The notes under the pieces were generated by a model that saw only the letters and a program-made list of their open reading frames with translations, was not told the origin of the DNA and did not search any database. This document shows, piece by piece, positions 14,840 to 23,815 of a stretch of DNA of 64,000 nucleotides. Numbering within the stretch: the stretch's first letter is position 1; each line of letters starts with the position of its first letter. Location of the stretch: NCBI RefSeq assembly GCF_900177515.1, contig NZ_FXAK01000001.1, positions 298,501-362,500 on the forward strand, written 5' to 3'. A program made the translations under genes and the position numbers. This stretch comes from Azospirillum oryzae (GTDB taxonomy: Bacteria > Pseudomonadota > Alphaproteobacteria > Azospirillales > Azospirillaceae).

Positions 14840-15403
14840 TCACCGCTCCGACAGCTGCTGGCCGCGGTCGGCGCGGACGGTGATGGTGATCTTCTTCGAC
14901 ATGATCGGCGGGTCGTGCGGCACATGGTCGGCGTCGGCCAGGACCAGCTGCAGCGTGTGACGGCCGGGCGGCAGTTCCAGGATCGTTTCGGTCTGGCCCT
15001 TGCCGAAATGCAGGTGCTGCTTGTCGTTGGGGATCGGCTCGTCCGGGTTCTGCAGGTCGGTGTCGACCAGCAGGTGATGGTGCCCGGTGCCGTCCTTGCG
15101 CACGCCGGCCGGTGCCACACCGAAGTTGCGCAGCCCGAACCACACCTTGAACCGCGTTCCCACCACCTCGCCGTTGTTGGGCCAGCCGATATAGAGCCAG
15201 GCATCCTTGCGGCCGGGCGTCCGCTGCGGGGCGGCATTCTGATCGGCCTTGTGATCTGAACCGTGCGCGGCAGACGCTTCCTCGGCAGCCGCGGGGGTCG
15301 CCGCGCAGACCAGCGGTGCGACCGCCAGCGCCGTCCAAAGCACCGCCATACGGGCGGCGCACGGTGCGGGACCGGTCGCGATACTCGGGAATCCTCTCTT
15401 CAT
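14840..15403 (-). CDS. DUF4399 secreted protein (paralog 1)
   Basis: 187 residues starting at ATG 15403. It has a signal segment (about 15-40), a spacer with His and Lys, then a DUF4399 domain (about 75-180) with GHHHLLVDTDL, DKQHLHFGKGQTE and a PPGRHTLQLVLADADH segment, rich in conserved His and Asp. The family is secreted and of unknown biochemical role; the His/Asp pattern suggests metal or ligand binding. The adjacent gene at 15442 encodes a paralog with almost identical core motifs, indicating a tandem duplication. It lies 69 bases upstream of the CsgG-like gene and may be cotranscribed with it. Confidence 0.8.
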   Translation of the reverse strand: MKRGFPSIATGPAPCAARMAVLWTALAVAPLVCAATPAAAEEASAAHGSDHKADQNAAPQRTPGRKDAWLYIGWPNNGEVVGTRFKVWFGLRNFGVAPAGVRKDGTGHHHLLVDTDLQNPDEPIPNDKQHLHFGKGQTETILELPPGRHTLQLVLADADHVPHDPPIMSKKITITVRADRGQQLSER

Positions 15404-15441
15404 GGTGCCCTCCCTGGCGGACATGAACCGGTTGGGACCGG

Positions 15442-15876
15442 TCAGCGGACGGTGATGGTCACCTTGTCCGACATCACCGGCGGGTTGTGCGGAACATGGT
15501 CGGCATCGCCCAGCACCATCTGCAGCGTGTGGACTCCCGGCGGAAGCTCCAGCCGCGCCTCGGTCTGGCCGGCGCCGAAATGCAGGTGCTGCTTGTCGTT
15601 GGGGATCGGTTCGTCCGGGTTCTGCAGGTCGGTGTCGACCAGCAGGTGATGGTGTCCGGTGTCGGCATGGCTGATGCCGGCCGGCGCCACCCCCATGTTC
15701 TGGAGCCCCATGCGCACCCAGAGCTTTCCGCCATTGATGACCGCCCCGTTGGGAGGCCACAGGATGTAGGCACGCGCGTCTTCGGGCGCTTTCGCCCGGT
15801 CAGCCATTCCCTGCCCAGCCAGAAACAGCGGCAGAAGCAGCAGGGCGCCGACTGCGATCACGGCAGTCCGCAGCAT
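15442..15876 (-). CDS. DUF4399 secreted protein (paralog 2)
   Basis: 144 residues: signal peptide (IAVGALLLLPLFLAGQGMA) and a DUF4399 domain with GHHHLLVDTDLQNPDEPIP, DKQHLHFGAGQTE and a PPGVHTLQMVLGDADH segment. The stretch around the HHH motif is identical to paralog 1, while the N-terminal linker is shorter. The two genes are 38 bases apart and form one transcription unit. Function unknown; relation to the fibre system rests only on position. Confidence 0.8.
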   Translation of the reverse strand: MLRTAVIAVGALLLLPLFLAGQGMADRAKAPEDARAYILWPPNGAVINGGKLWVRMGLQNMGVAPAGISHADTGHHHLLVDTDLQNPDEPIPNDKQHLHFGAGQTEARLELPPGVHTLQMVLGDADHVPHNPPVMSDKVTITVR

Positions 15877-16064
15877 GATGTCCCCCCTGTGTTCTTCATT
15901 GCCCTTTGTCCGATGACCCCCATCTTAGTCTTCGGCCGCAAAGCAGGGGCCCCCCGAATTCTTGGGTAATCCCATCCCGTTTGAAACGAGCCGGTTCTGC
16001 GGCGCCTTCTTCCGAATTGGCGGAGAAATGCAGCCGGCTTCCCCATCATTGCGGCCATCGCCGC

Positions 16065-16397
16065 TCAGCGTCGGATCCCGAACAACTGCTCGTTCATCGC
16101 TGCCCGATCAGCCGCACCGGCTGCGCGGCCCGGCGGCGGCAAGCCGACGCCCTTCATTCCCGGCAGCCCGACGCCGACCGCCTCGCTCCGGCCACCGCCC
16201 ATCCAGGGCGGAAAGGCGCCGCCGGCACCGCTTGCGGCAGGCTGCGCGGCGCCGGCCCGGTTCGCCAGCATGGAGACCGCGGCGGCCGACAGCGGAATGC
16301 CGCCGGACTGCACCTCGAACGCGGAGGCCGGCCGGACGGCGGCGGGAGACGCCACGAGGACGGACAGGCAGAGCATGACGGCGGCAAGGCGGCGCAT
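16065..16397 (-). CDS. Small secreted Gly/Ala-rich protein
   Basis: 110 residues from ATG 16397 with a signal peptide (LAAVMLCLSVLVASPAAVRPASA). The mature part begins FEVQSGGIPLSAAAVSMLANR and is rich in Gly, Ala, Met and Pro, ending NEQLFGIRR. No family is recognised. The gene sits behind the CRP-type promoter P5, which ties it to the fibre regulon. A 188-base gap follows before the DUF4399 genes, in which no clear terminator is visible, so read-through into the DUF4399-CsgG-like unit is possible. Confidence 0.65.
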   Translation of the reverse strand: MRRLAAVMLCLSVLVASPAAVRPASAFEVQSGGIPLSAAAVSMLANRAGAAQPAASGAGGAFPPWMGGGRSEAVGVGLPGMKGVGLPPPGRAAGAADRAAMNEQLFGIRR

Positions 16398-16441
16398 CGG
16401 GCGTTTCCTCCGCGAAAAGGGCCGAAGCCGGGGAGACACCC

Positions 16442-16484
16442 ATCCTGCCGCAATCATCCGCCATCCGCTGTGGTCTGCACCACA
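16442..16484 (-). promoter_or_regulatory. Predicted class II CRP-type promoter P5 (minus strand)
   Basis: The palindrome reads TGTGGTGCAGACCACA on the minus strand (16484 to 16469); its arms TGTGGT/ACCACA are perfect. The -10-like hexamer CAGGAT (16447 to 16442) follows after 21 bases. It lies upstream of the small secreted protein gene starting at 16397. Confidence 0.7.
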
Positions 16485-16497
16485 GGTGCCGATGGAT

Positions 16498-16977
16498 TCA
16501 GAAATCCAGCATGGCGTTGTCGATCACTTCCTTCATGACGAAGAAGGTGCGTGTCTGCCGTACGCCGGGCAGCGCGATCAATTCCTGCCCGTGCAGGCGG
16601 TTGAAATCCGCGATGTCGCTGACCCGGATCTTCAGGAAGAAGTCGAAATCCCCGGCGACTAGATGGCAGTCGAGGACGAAGGGCAGCTTGCGGATCGCCC
16701 GCTCGAACTCGGCGAAGCTCTCCGGGGTCGAGCGGTCCAGTTCGACGCCGACCATCACCAGCGTGCCGCGGTCTACCTTCGCCGGCTCGATCTCCGCCCG
16801 GACGGAGCGGATGTAGCCTTCGGCGAACAGGCGCTGGGTGTGGCGGTGGCAGGTGGCGGGGCTGAGATTGACCGCCGCCGCCAGATCGGCGTTCGTCATC
16901 CGGCCATCCCGTTGAAGATGCTGGAGAATCTTGCGATCCGTCGGGCTCAGCTCATCGGTGGCGGTGGTTTCTCTCAT
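16498..16977 (-). CDS. acdR: Lrp/AsnC family regulator, probable ACC deaminase activator AcdR
   Basis: 159 residues from ATG 16977; a longer frame to 17019 is less likely. An N-terminal helix-turn-helix (about 10-60, [19 protein letters not shown]) and a C-terminal RAM/AsnC ligand-binding domain (about 75-150, with [13 protein letters not shown]). Lrp-type regulators encoded divergently from acdS activate ACC deaminase in response to ACC and leucine; the divergent position (139 bases from acdS) is the basis for the gene name. Family membership is certain, the specific role is inferred from the neighbour. Confidence 0.85.
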   Translation of the reverse strand: MRETTATDELSPTDRKILQHLQRDGRMTNADLAAAVNLSPATCHRHTQRLFAEGYIRSVRAEIEPAKVDRGTLVMVGVELDRSTPESFAEFERAIRKLPFVLDCHLVAGDFDFFLKIRVSDIADFNRLHGQELIALPGVRQTRTFFVMKEVIDNAMLDF

Positions 16978-17116
16978 TTCGGCCCGGATTTTTGCACAAG
17001 TCAGCGCACAGGATGGCATTTTAGAAGCGATTCATGGAAATTCACCAGCGAAGTTCGAGAGCACCTTTCATTTCGGCGGTGATACCGTCCCTTCACCTAG
17101 ACAGTGGAGCCCCGCC

Positions 17117-18136
17117 ATGCTGCGCCTCGATCGCTTCGAACGTTATCCGCTCACCTTCGGCCCGACTCCCATCGAACATCTGCCGCGCCTGACCGAGGCG
17201 CTCGGCGGCAAGGTCGAGATCTACGCCAAGCGCGACGACTGCAACTCCGGCCTCGCCATGGGCGGCAACAAGCTGCGCAAGCTGGAGTACATCGTCCCCG
17301 ACGCCATCGCGGCCGGTGCCGACACGCTGGTGTCGATCGGCGGCGTGCAGTCGAACCACACCCGCATGGTGGCGGCGACCGCGGCGAAGCTCGGCATGAA
17401 GTGCGTCGTCGTGCAGGAAAGCTGGGTCCCGCACGAGGACGCCGTCTATGACCGCGTCGGCAACATCCTGCTGACCCGCCTGATGGGCGCCGACAGCCGC
17501 ATCGTTCCGGACGGCTTCGACATCGGCATCCGCCGCAGCTGGGAAGACGCCATCCAGTCGGTGAAGGATGCCGGCGGCAAGCCCTACGGCATCCCGGCCG
17601 GCGCCTCGGTCCACAAGTACGGCGGTCTCGGCTACGTCAACTTCGCCGAGGAGGTCCGCAAGCAGGAGGCCGATCTCGGCTTCAAGTTCGACTACATCGT
17701 CGTCTGCGTGGTGACCGGCTCGACCCAGGGCGGCATGATCGTCGGCTTCGCCGCCGACGACCGCGCCGACCGCGTGATCGGCATCGACGCCTCCGGCACG
17801 CCGGAACAGACCCGCGCCCAGGTCCGCCAGATCGTCGACAACACCGCCGAACTGGTCGAACTCGGCCGCAAGGTCCGCGACGACGAGATCGTCATCCTCG
17901 AAGACTACGCCTATCCGGCCTATGGCGTGCCGAGCGCCGAGACCAACGAGGCGATCCGCCTCGCCGCCCGCACCGAGGCGATGATCACCGACCCGGTGTA
18001 CGAGGGCAAGTCGATGCAGGGCATGATCGACCTTGTGAAGAAGGGCTATTTCCCCGAAGGCTCGAAGGTCCTCTACGCCCATCTCGGCGGCGCCCCGGCG
18101 CTGAACGGCTACAGCTACACGTATCGCAACGGTTGA
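17117..18136 (+). CDS. acdS: 1-aminocyclopropane-1-carboxylate deaminase
   Basis: 339 residues, the normal AcdS length. PLP-dependent (fold type II) enzyme that splits ACC, the plant ethylene precursor, into 2-oxobutyrate and ammonia, lowering ethylene in roots colonised by the bacterium. The PLP lysine is Lys52 ([10 protein letters not shown]) and the nucleophile Ser79 (IGGVQSN). The residues that separate true ACC deaminase from D-cysteine desulfhydrase are both of the deaminase type: Glu296 in DPVYEGKS and Leu323 in AHLGGAP, each one residue later than in the Pseudomonas enzyme. Tyr295 is also present. Divergent from acdR; cytoplasmic. Confidence 0.96.
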   Translation: MLRLDRFERYPLTFGPTPIEHLPRLTEALGGKVEIYAKRDDCNSGLAMGGNKLRKLEYIVPDAIAAGADTLVSIGGVQSNHTRMVAATAAKLGMKCVVVQESWVPHEDAVYDRVGNILLTRLMGADSRIVPDGFDIGIRRSWEDAIQSVKDAGGKPYGIPAGASVHKYGGLGYVNFAEEVRKQEADLGFKFDYIVVCVVTGSTQGGMIVGFAADDRADRVIGIDASGTPEQTRAQVRQIVDNTAELVELGRKVRDDEIVILEDYAYPAYGVPSAETNEAIRLAARTEAMITDPVYEGKSMQGMIDLVKKGYFPEGSKVLYAHLGGAPALNGYSYTYRNG

Positions 18137-18156
18137 GAAGTTGGGCAATTAAGGCT

Positions 18157-18306
18157 CCCTCTCCCGCCCCGGGAGAGGGAAGGGGCCCATGCGGAGCATG
18201 GGAAGGGTGAGGGGTGATCCAAGGGGCCATGCGCTTTCGGTTCCTTGGCTCACCCCTCACCCTCCCCACTTCGTGGGTCCCCTCCCTCTCCCGGGACGGG
18301 AGAGGG
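18157..18306. repeat. Dispersed palindromic repeat element, copy 1
   Basis: Three nested inverted repeats follow acdS: CCCTCTCCC/GGGAGAGGG (18157-18179), a 13-bp perfect pair GGGTGAGGGGTGA/TCACCCCTCACCC (18205-18217 and 18250-18262, extendable with few mismatches to about 24 bp), and a second CCCTCTCCC/GGGAGAGGG at about 18285-18306. The segment 18196-18306 recurs with high similarity at 51876-51992. It lies between two convergent genes (acdS and an M20 peptidase) and may also act as a bidirectional terminator. It looks like a BIME/REP-type intergenic element. Confidence 0.8.
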
Positions 18307-18314
18307 CGATTATT

Positions 18315-19466
18315 TCATTTCTCCAACCCCGCAATCGTGACCGCCAGCGCCTGGGCGCGCGGCACCAGCGTTTCGAGCCGGCACCATTCACGCTCCGTGT
18401 GCGCCGCTCCGCCGACCGGCCCCAGCCCGCACAGCGAGGGCACGCCCAGCGCCCCGGTGAAGCCGGAATCGGCGCAGCCGCCGGTGAACTCGCCATCCAC
18501 CTCGAATCCGACCTCGGCCGCCGCGGCCTTGTAGCGGGCGAACAGATCGGCCGAATGCCGTTCCTCCAGCGGCATGAACAGGTGTCCCCGCTGGTAGGTC
18601 GCGCTGGTGCCCGGCACGTCCTCCGCCGCCAGGATCGCCTCCACCCGAGCCAGGATGCCGTCGAGTTGCTCGACCGAACGGAAACGGATGTCCAGCGCCG
18701 CCTCGGCATGGTCGGCGACGGTGTTGTGGGTCCGGCCGCCGCGGATGACGCCGACATTGGTGGTGATGCCGCTGTCATAGTCGGTCAGCGCATGCAGCGC
18801 GGTGATCTTCGCCGCCAGCGCGCCGATGGCGCTGGCCCCGTCGGCATGGTTGACACCGGAATGGGCCGCCCGTCCGGTCACCGTGATGTCCAGCGTCAGC
18901 CCGCCCTTGCGCGCGGTGACCACATTGCCCGACACCCGCCCCGGCTCGGCATTGAAGGCGGCCCGCGCGCCGCGCGCCACCTCCTCGATGATCTTACGGC
19001 CGGAGGGCGAGCCGATCTCCTCGTCGGCGGTGAACAGGCCGATCAGCGGAAAGCCGGTGCCGCCCGCCGCCTTGAGCGCCCGCAGCACGAAGACGTCGAC
19101 GACCAGCCCGCCCTTCATGTCGGCCACCCCCGGCCCGCGCGCGGTGTCGCCGTCGCGGGTGAAGGGCCGGGCCGCGACCGTCCCCTTAGGATAGACGGTG
19201 TCACGGTGCCCCATCACCAACACCGGCGCCCCGCCGTCGTTGCCGGGAATGTCGGCCTTCAGCACGGCGCCGTAGGTCTCGTTCGGGAAACGCGTCACGG
19301 CGATGCCGTCGGCCTCCAGCATCGCGGCCATGATGTCGCCGACCGCATCGATGCCGGCGCCGTCGCGGCTGCCGGAATCGATGTCGACGATGCGCTGGAG
19401 CATCTCCTCCATCTCCGCGCGGCGGGTCGCCAGCCAGTCGCTGGCGCGTTGGGCGAGCGGGGTCAT
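18315..19466 (-). CDS. M20 family carboxypeptidase (glutamate carboxypeptidase-like)
   Basis: 383 residues from ATG 19466, which overlaps the stop of the upstream M20 gene by four bases (ATGA), so translation is coupled. Zinc peptidase of the M20A/CPG2 type: GHRDTVYPKG (His and Asp ligands), GPGVADMKGG (bridging Asp), TADEEIGSPSG (catalytic Glu) and GPVGGAAHTE (last His ligand). It would cleave a C-terminal amino acid such as glutamate from a peptide or an acyl-amino acid. No signal peptide, so cytoplasmic. It is the last gene of the peptide-import operon. Confidence 0.9.
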   Translation of the reverse strand: MTPLAQRASDWLATRRAEMEEMLQRIVDIDSGSRDGAGIDAVGDIMAAMLEADGIAVTRFPNETYGAVLKADIPGNDGGAPVLVMGHRDTVYPKGTVAARPFTRDGDTARGPGVADMKGGLVVDVFVLRALKAAGGTGFPLIGLFTADEEIGSPSGRKIIEEVARGARAAFNAEPGRVSGNVVTARKGGLTLDITVTGRAAHSGVNHADGASAIGALAAKITALHALTDYDSGITTNVGVIRGGRTHNTVADHAEAALDIRFRSVEQLDGILARVEAILAAEDVPGTSATYQRGHLFMPLEERHSADLFARYKAAAAEVGFEVDGEFTGGCADSGFTGALGVPSLCGLGPVGGAAHTEREWCRLETLVPRAQALAVTIAGLEK

Positions 19467-20896
19467 GCGCGGCGGGCCTCCTTGCGGGCGTCGGCGATGG
19501 CGGGACCGGTCTCCCCCAGGTCCCAGAACAGCCCGGCCATCACCCGCAGGGCCTCCTCGACCACCGGCGCCAGCAGATGCTCGTCGGGCGCATGCTGGGA
19601 GCAGGCGGGATAGGAATGCGGCACCCAGATGGTCGGCAGCCCCAAAATCTCGGAGAAGACGTCGTTGGGGATCGAGCCGCCCAGGTTGGGCAGCAGCGCC
19701 GGCTTCTTGCCCGTGGTCCGTGCCAGCGAGTCCAGCGCCCAGCCCACCCACGGATCGTTGGGGTCAAGGCGGGTGGCGGTGAAGGCCTCCATCCGGCTGG
19801 GCATCACCTGCACCCGGTCGAAGCCGTTGGCGGCGAGATGGGCGCGCACGGCGTCGATCACCATCGTAGGATCAGTGCCGACGACGAAGCGCAGTTGCAG
19901 CGTCGCCTTGGCGATGCCGGGCACGGCATTGACCGGCGCGCGCGGGTTGCCGGTCTCGAAGGCCAACACCTCCAGCGCGTTCCAGCCGAACACCCGCTCC
20001 TCCGGCGTCAGGCCCGGCTCGCCCCACTCGCGGTCGATCTCCGGATCGTTCGGCCCGCCGCCGACGGACAGGTCGGCGATGGCGGCCTTGACCGCCGGCG
20101 GGATGCCGGCCGGCTTCAGCGCATCCAGCCTGATCCGCCCCTGCCCGTCGATCAGCGAGGCGATGGCGTTGGCTAGGATGGTGCCCGGATTGGCGAGCAG
20201 CCCGCCCCAGTTGCCGGAATGGTGGGCGCCCTTGCGCAGATCCACCGTCAGCTCGAAATTGATGGCGCCGCGCGAGCCGAGGAACACCGTCGGCCGCTCG
20301 GCGATCACCCGCGGCCCGTCCGACGCGATCAGCACGTCGGCAGCCAACGCCTCGCCATGGCTTTCGGCAAGCGCGCGCAGGCCGGGCGATCCCGCCTCCT
20401 CGCCCATCTCGATCACGAATTTGGCGTTGAAGCCCAGGCTGCCGCCGCGCTCTTCCATCACCTGGGCGAGCGCCGCGATGTTGACGGAATGCTGGCCCTT
20501 GTTGTCGGCGGTGCCGCGGCCGTACCAGCGGTCGCCCTTGACCGTCACCGTCCACGGGTCGATGCCGTCGCGCCAGCGCCCCTCATGGCCCGGCACCACG
20601 TCGCCATGGCCATAGATCAGCACGGTCGGCAGATGGTCGGCCTCGTGGCGTTCGGCGATCAGGAACGGCCCGCGCCCGGCGACCGGGTTCTCCACGATGG
20701 TGCCGGTGAAGCCGAGCTTGCCCAGCGACGGGATCATCTCCCCGTCCAGATAGGCATGCAGTTCCGCCCCACGGTCGGAGGACTGGCTTTCCGACTTGAT
20801 GGCGACACGCCGCGTCAGGTCGGCCAGGAAGGCGCCGGACGCGAAATGATGGGCGGCGCGCGCAATGGCGCCGTCACGCGATGGCTGTTGGGTCAT
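19463..20896 (-). CDS. M20 family metallopeptidase (dipeptidase-like)
   Basis: 477 residues. M20 motifs: IYGHGDVVPGHEG (His, Asp), YGRGTADNKGQ (bridging Asp), EMGEEAGSPG (catalytic Glu) and a final SQHAPDEHLL (His/Glu). The length and the YGRGTADNKG form place it in the M20 group that includes carnosine/dipeptide hydrolases. It is encoded in the same operon as an ABC dipeptide importer and a second M20 enzyme, consistent with hydrolysing the imported substrate in the cytoplasm. The start ATG 20896 lies 30 bases after the stop of the ATPase gene. Confidence 0.9.
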   Translation of the reverse strand: MTQQPSRDGAIARAAHHFASGAFLADLTRRVAIKSESQSSDRGAELHAYLDGEMIPSLGKLGFTGTIVENPVAGRGPFLIAERHEADHLPTVLIYGHGDVVPGHEGRWRDGIDPWTVTVKGDRWYGRGTADNKGQHSVNIAALAQVMEERGGSLGFNAKFVIEMGEEAGSPGLRALAESHGEALAADVLIASDGPRVIAERPTVFLGSRGAINFELTVDLRKGAHHSGNWGGLLANPGTILANAIASLIDGQGRIRLDALKPAGIPPAVKAAIADLSVGGGPNDPEIDREWGEPGLTPEERVFGWNALEVLAFETGNPRAPVNAVPGIAKATLQLRFVVGTDPTMVIDAVRAHLAANGFDRVQVMPSRMEAFTATRLDPNDPWVGWALDSLARTTGKKPALLPNLGGSIPNDVFSEILGLPTIWVPHSYPACSQHAPDEHLLAPVVEEALRVMAGLFWDLGETGPAIADARKEARRA

Positions 20897-20925
20897 GGCG
20901 GAACTCGGGTCTGGGGGATGGGTCG

Positions 20926-21879
20926 TCAATTGGCGTAATGGCAGGCGGCGACGCCGTCGGCGACCGGCACGGGGCCGGGGGCAACGGAGTGGCAGCGGTC
21001 GGTTGCGCGCGGACAGCGCGGGTGGAAGGCGCAGCCGGGCGGCGGCGCGATCGGGTTGGGGAAGGAGCCGGCGATCACCGTGTCGGGCATGCCCAGCGTC
21101 GGATCGGGCGTCAGCACGCAGTCGAGCAGCGCGCGGGAATAGGGATGGCTGGCGTGGGTGAACAGCGCCTCGCGCCCGCGCTCCTCGACGATGCGGCCGA
21201 GATACATCACCGCCACCCGGTCGGCCAGATGCTCGACCACCGCGAGGTTGTGGCTGATGAAGAAGTAGGTCAGCTTGAACTCGCGCTTCAGATCCATCAG
21301 CAGGTTCAGGATCTGCGCCTGCACCGACACGTCGAGCGCCGAGGTCGGCTCGTCGCAGATCAGCACATCGGGCTTCATCACCAGCGCGCGGGCGATGGCG
21401 ACGCGCTGGCGCTGGCCGCCAGACATCTGGCCGGGATAGGCGTCGATCATCCGGCGCGGCAGCCCCACCGCGTCCAGCATCGCCGCCACCATCTTCTGCC
21501 GGCTTTCGGACGTGCCGATGCGGTGGGCGACCAGCGGCAGGGCGATCAGGTCGGCGACCGACTTGCGGGGATTCAGCGAGGAATAGGGATCCTGGAACAC
21601 CGGCTGGATGCGCCGCGCCACCTCCCGCCGGTCGGTCTTGGCGATGGGGACGCCGTCGATGCGGATCTCGCCGGCGGTCGGCTTGGTCAGCCCCAGCAGC
21701 ATCTTCGCCAGCGTCGATTTGCCGGATCCGCTTTCGCCGACCAGCGCATGCACCTCGCCGCGGGCGACGCTCAGCGACACCCCGCCGACGGCGGTCAGCA
21801 TTGCCCTGGGTTTGAACATCCCCTGCGATACCGGATAGATCTTGGTGACGTTTTCGAGTTCGAGCACCGGAACGGTCAT
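20926..21879 (-). CDS. dppF: Peptide ABC transporter ATP-binding protein (DppF type)
   Basis: 317 residues. Walker [13 protein letters not shown], signature [15 protein letters not shown], Walker [14 protein letters not shown], and a C-terminal oligopeptide-transporter extension with the cysteine cluster [15 protein letters not shown] that in this family can bind an iron-sulfur cluster. It pairs with the DppD-type ATPase encoded just upstream. Substrate specificity is set by the binding protein at 24806; the DppF name denotes family only. Confidence 0.92.
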   Translation of the reverse strand: MTVPVLELENVTKIYPVSQGMFKPRAMLTAVGGVSLSVARGEVHALVGESGSGKSTLAKMLLGLTKPTAGEIRIDGVPIAKTDRREVARRIQPVFQDPYSSLNPRKSVADLIALPLVAHRIGTSESRQKMVAAMLDAVGLPRRMIDAYPGQMSGGQRQRVAIARALVMKPDVLICDEPTSALDVSVQAQILNLLMDLKREFKLTYFFISHNLAVVEHLADRVAVMYLGRIVEERGREALFTHASHPYSRALLDCVLTPDPTLGMPDTVIAGSFPNPIAPPPGCAFHPRCPRATDRCHSVAPGPVPVADGVAACHYAN

Positions 21880-21905
21880 TTCGGTCTCCGGTCAAAAGAA
21901 GGCGG

Positions 21906-22883
21906 TTAAGCTGCAGTGGCGACGGGGTCGAGCACGCAGGCCATGCGATGGCCGGGGCCGAGATCCCGCTCCGGAATGGCGGCGGCGCAGGCGTCGGTGG
22001 CGTGTTCGCAGCGGTTGCGGAAGGCGCAGCCGGCCAGCGGTCCGATCAGGTTCGGCACCTGCCCCGGAATTGTGCCCAGCGGCTCGCCCGGCCGGGTGCG
22101 GCCGGGGACCGGGATTGCCCGCAGCAGGCCCTGGGTGTAGGGGTGGCTGGGGGCGCCGAACACCGCCTCCACCGGGCCGGTCTCCACCAGCCGGCCGGCA
22201 TACATCACCGCCACCTTGGTGGCGACGCGGGCGACCACGCCCAGATCATGGGTGACCAGGATCAGCCCCATGCCGAACTCGCGCTGGATGTCGCGCAGCA
22301 GCATCAGGATCTGCGCCTGGATCGTCACGTCCAGCGCGGTGGTCGGCTCGTCGGCGATGATCAGATCCGGTTCGCACATCAGCCCCATGGCGATCATCAC
22401 CCGCTGGCGCAGGCCGCCCGACAGCTGGTGCGGATATTGCCCGAGGCGGGAGGCGGCGGCGGTGATGCCGACCCGCTCCAGCAGATGCACCGCCCGCTCC
22501 CGTGCCACCGCCCGGCTGACCGGACGATGACGCCGCAGCGCCTCGATCAGCTGGTCGCCGACGGTGTAGGCCGGGTTCAGCGAGGTCATCGGCTCCTGGA
22601 AGATCATCGCCATGCGGTCGCCGCGCAGATCCTCCATCTTGCGTTGGCCGACCGCCATCAGGTCGATGCCGTCGAAGCGCATGGAGCGCGCCTTGCGCAC
22701 CGCCCTGGACGGCAGCAGGTCCATCAGGGCCAGCGAGGTCAGCGACTTGCCCGACCCGCTCTCCCCGACGATGGCCAGCGTCTCGCCGCGCTCCAGCGTG
22801 AAGGACACTCCGTTGACGGCGTTCAGCAGTCCGGCCTCGGTGGGGATCTGGATGGTCAGATTGTCGACGTCGAGCAGGGGCAT
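21906..22883 (-). CDS. dppD: Peptide ABC transporter ATP-binding protein (DppD type)
   Basis: 325 residues from ATG 22883. Walker [15 protein letters not shown], signature [15 protein letters not shown], Walker [14 protein letters not shown], and the oligopeptide C-terminal domain with [15 protein letters not shown]. Five bases separate it from the permease gene upstream and 26 from the DppF-type gene downstream. It energises import together with the second ATPase. Confidence 0.92.
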   Translation of the reverse strand: MPLLDVDNLTIQIPTEAGLLNAVNGVSFTLERGETLAIVGESGSGKSLTSLALMDLLPSRAVRKARSMRFDGIDLMAVGQRKMEDLRGDRMAMIFQEPMTSLNPAYTVGDQLIEALRRHRPVSRAVARERAVHLLERVGITAAASRLGQYPHQLSGGLRQRVMIAMGLMCEPDLIIADEPTTALDVTIQAQILMLLRDIQREFGMGLILVTHDLGVVARVATKVAVMYAGRLVETGPVEAVFGAPSHPYTQGLLRAIPVPGRTRPGEPLGTIPGQVPNLIGPLAGCAFRNRCEHATDACAAAIPERDLGPGHRMACVLDPVATAA

Positions 22884-22888
22884 GGCCG

Positions 22889-23815
22889 TCAGCTCCGGTT
22901 GTCGGGGGCGGTGACGTCGCGCAGGCCGTCGCCCAGAAGGTTGATGCCCAGGACCAGCGCCACCAGCGCCACGCCGGGGATGGTGATGACCCAGGGGCTG
23001 AAAAACATGTACTGCTTGCCCTCCGAGATCATCAGGCCCCAGGACGGCAGCGGCGGCTGTACGCCAAGCCCGAGGAAGGACAGCGCCGCCTCCAGCAGGA
23101 TGGCATGGGCCATTTCCAGCGTGGCGACCACGATCAGCGGGTTGATGATGTTGGGCAGCACTTCGGAGAAGACGATCAGCCGTGTCGAACAGCCGATGGC
23201 GCGGGCCGCGGCGACGAAATCGGCATGGGCGATCTGCTGCGTCGTCGACCGCGCCACCACGGCGAAGCGGTCCCACAGCAGCAGCCCGAGCACGACGATG
23301 ACCGTGTTCAGCGAGGTGCCGACCAGAGCCGCCACCGCCAGCGCCACCAGCACCACCGGCAGCGCCAGCCGCACGTTGATGATGTAGCCGATGACCATGT
23401 CGACCCGCCCGCCGAAGAAGCCGGCGGCGACGCCCAGCGCCGTGCCGATGGCGCCCGACAGCAGCACCGTCGCCGCACCGATCATCAGCGAGATGCGCCC
23501 GCCATAGAGCAGCCGGGCGAAGTAATCGCGCCCCAGCTTGTCGGTGCCCAGCCAATGCTCCCAGGTGCCCTTGGCGTGCCAGATCGGCGGGATCAGCCGC
23601 TTGGAGATGTCCTGCGCATAGGGATCGTGAGTGGTGAACAGCGGCGCGCCGATCGACATCACCAGGATGACGGCGAGGATGAAGGCGCCGGCCATGAAAC
23701 CGGGGTGGCGCGCCGCCCGCTTGGTGAATCGGGCCAAAGGCGACCGGCGAACCGGAACGCTGTCGAATCCGGCCGCGGCCGTGGCGGCGGCACCTGAAGC
23801 GCTCGTGGTGCTCAT
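22889..23815 (-). CDS. dppC: Peptide ABC transporter permease (DppC type)
   Basis: 308 residues with about six membrane helices. The N-terminal OppC-type segment (first helix about residues 38-60) and the long periplasmic loop with HWLGTDKLGRDYFARLLYGG are diagnostic of DppC/OppC, and the cytoplasmic EAA-like loop FVAAARAIGCSTRLIVFSEV contacts the ATPase. Start and preceding stop overlap by four bases, so it is translationally coupled to DppB. Confidence 0.92.
   Translation of the reverse strand: MSTTSASGAAATAAAGFDSVPVRRSPLARFTKRAARHPGFMAGAFILAVILVMSIGAPLFTTHDPYAQDISKRLIPPIWHAKGTWEHWLGTDKLGRDYFARLLYGGRISLMIGAATVLLSGAIGTALGVAAGFFGGRVDMVIGYIINVRLALPVVLVALAVAALVGTSLNTVIVVLGLLLWDRFAVVARSTTQQIAHADFVAAARAIGCSTRLIVFSEVLPNIINPLIVVATLEMAHAILLEAALSFLGLGVQPPLPSWGLMISEGKQYMFFSPWVITIPGVALVALVLGINLLGDGLRDVTAPDNRS

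Noticed and set aside
17117..18136. D-cysteine desulfhydrase as the product
   Set aside because: Glu296 and Leu323 are the deaminase-type residues; desulfhydrases carry Thr/Ser-type residues at these positions.
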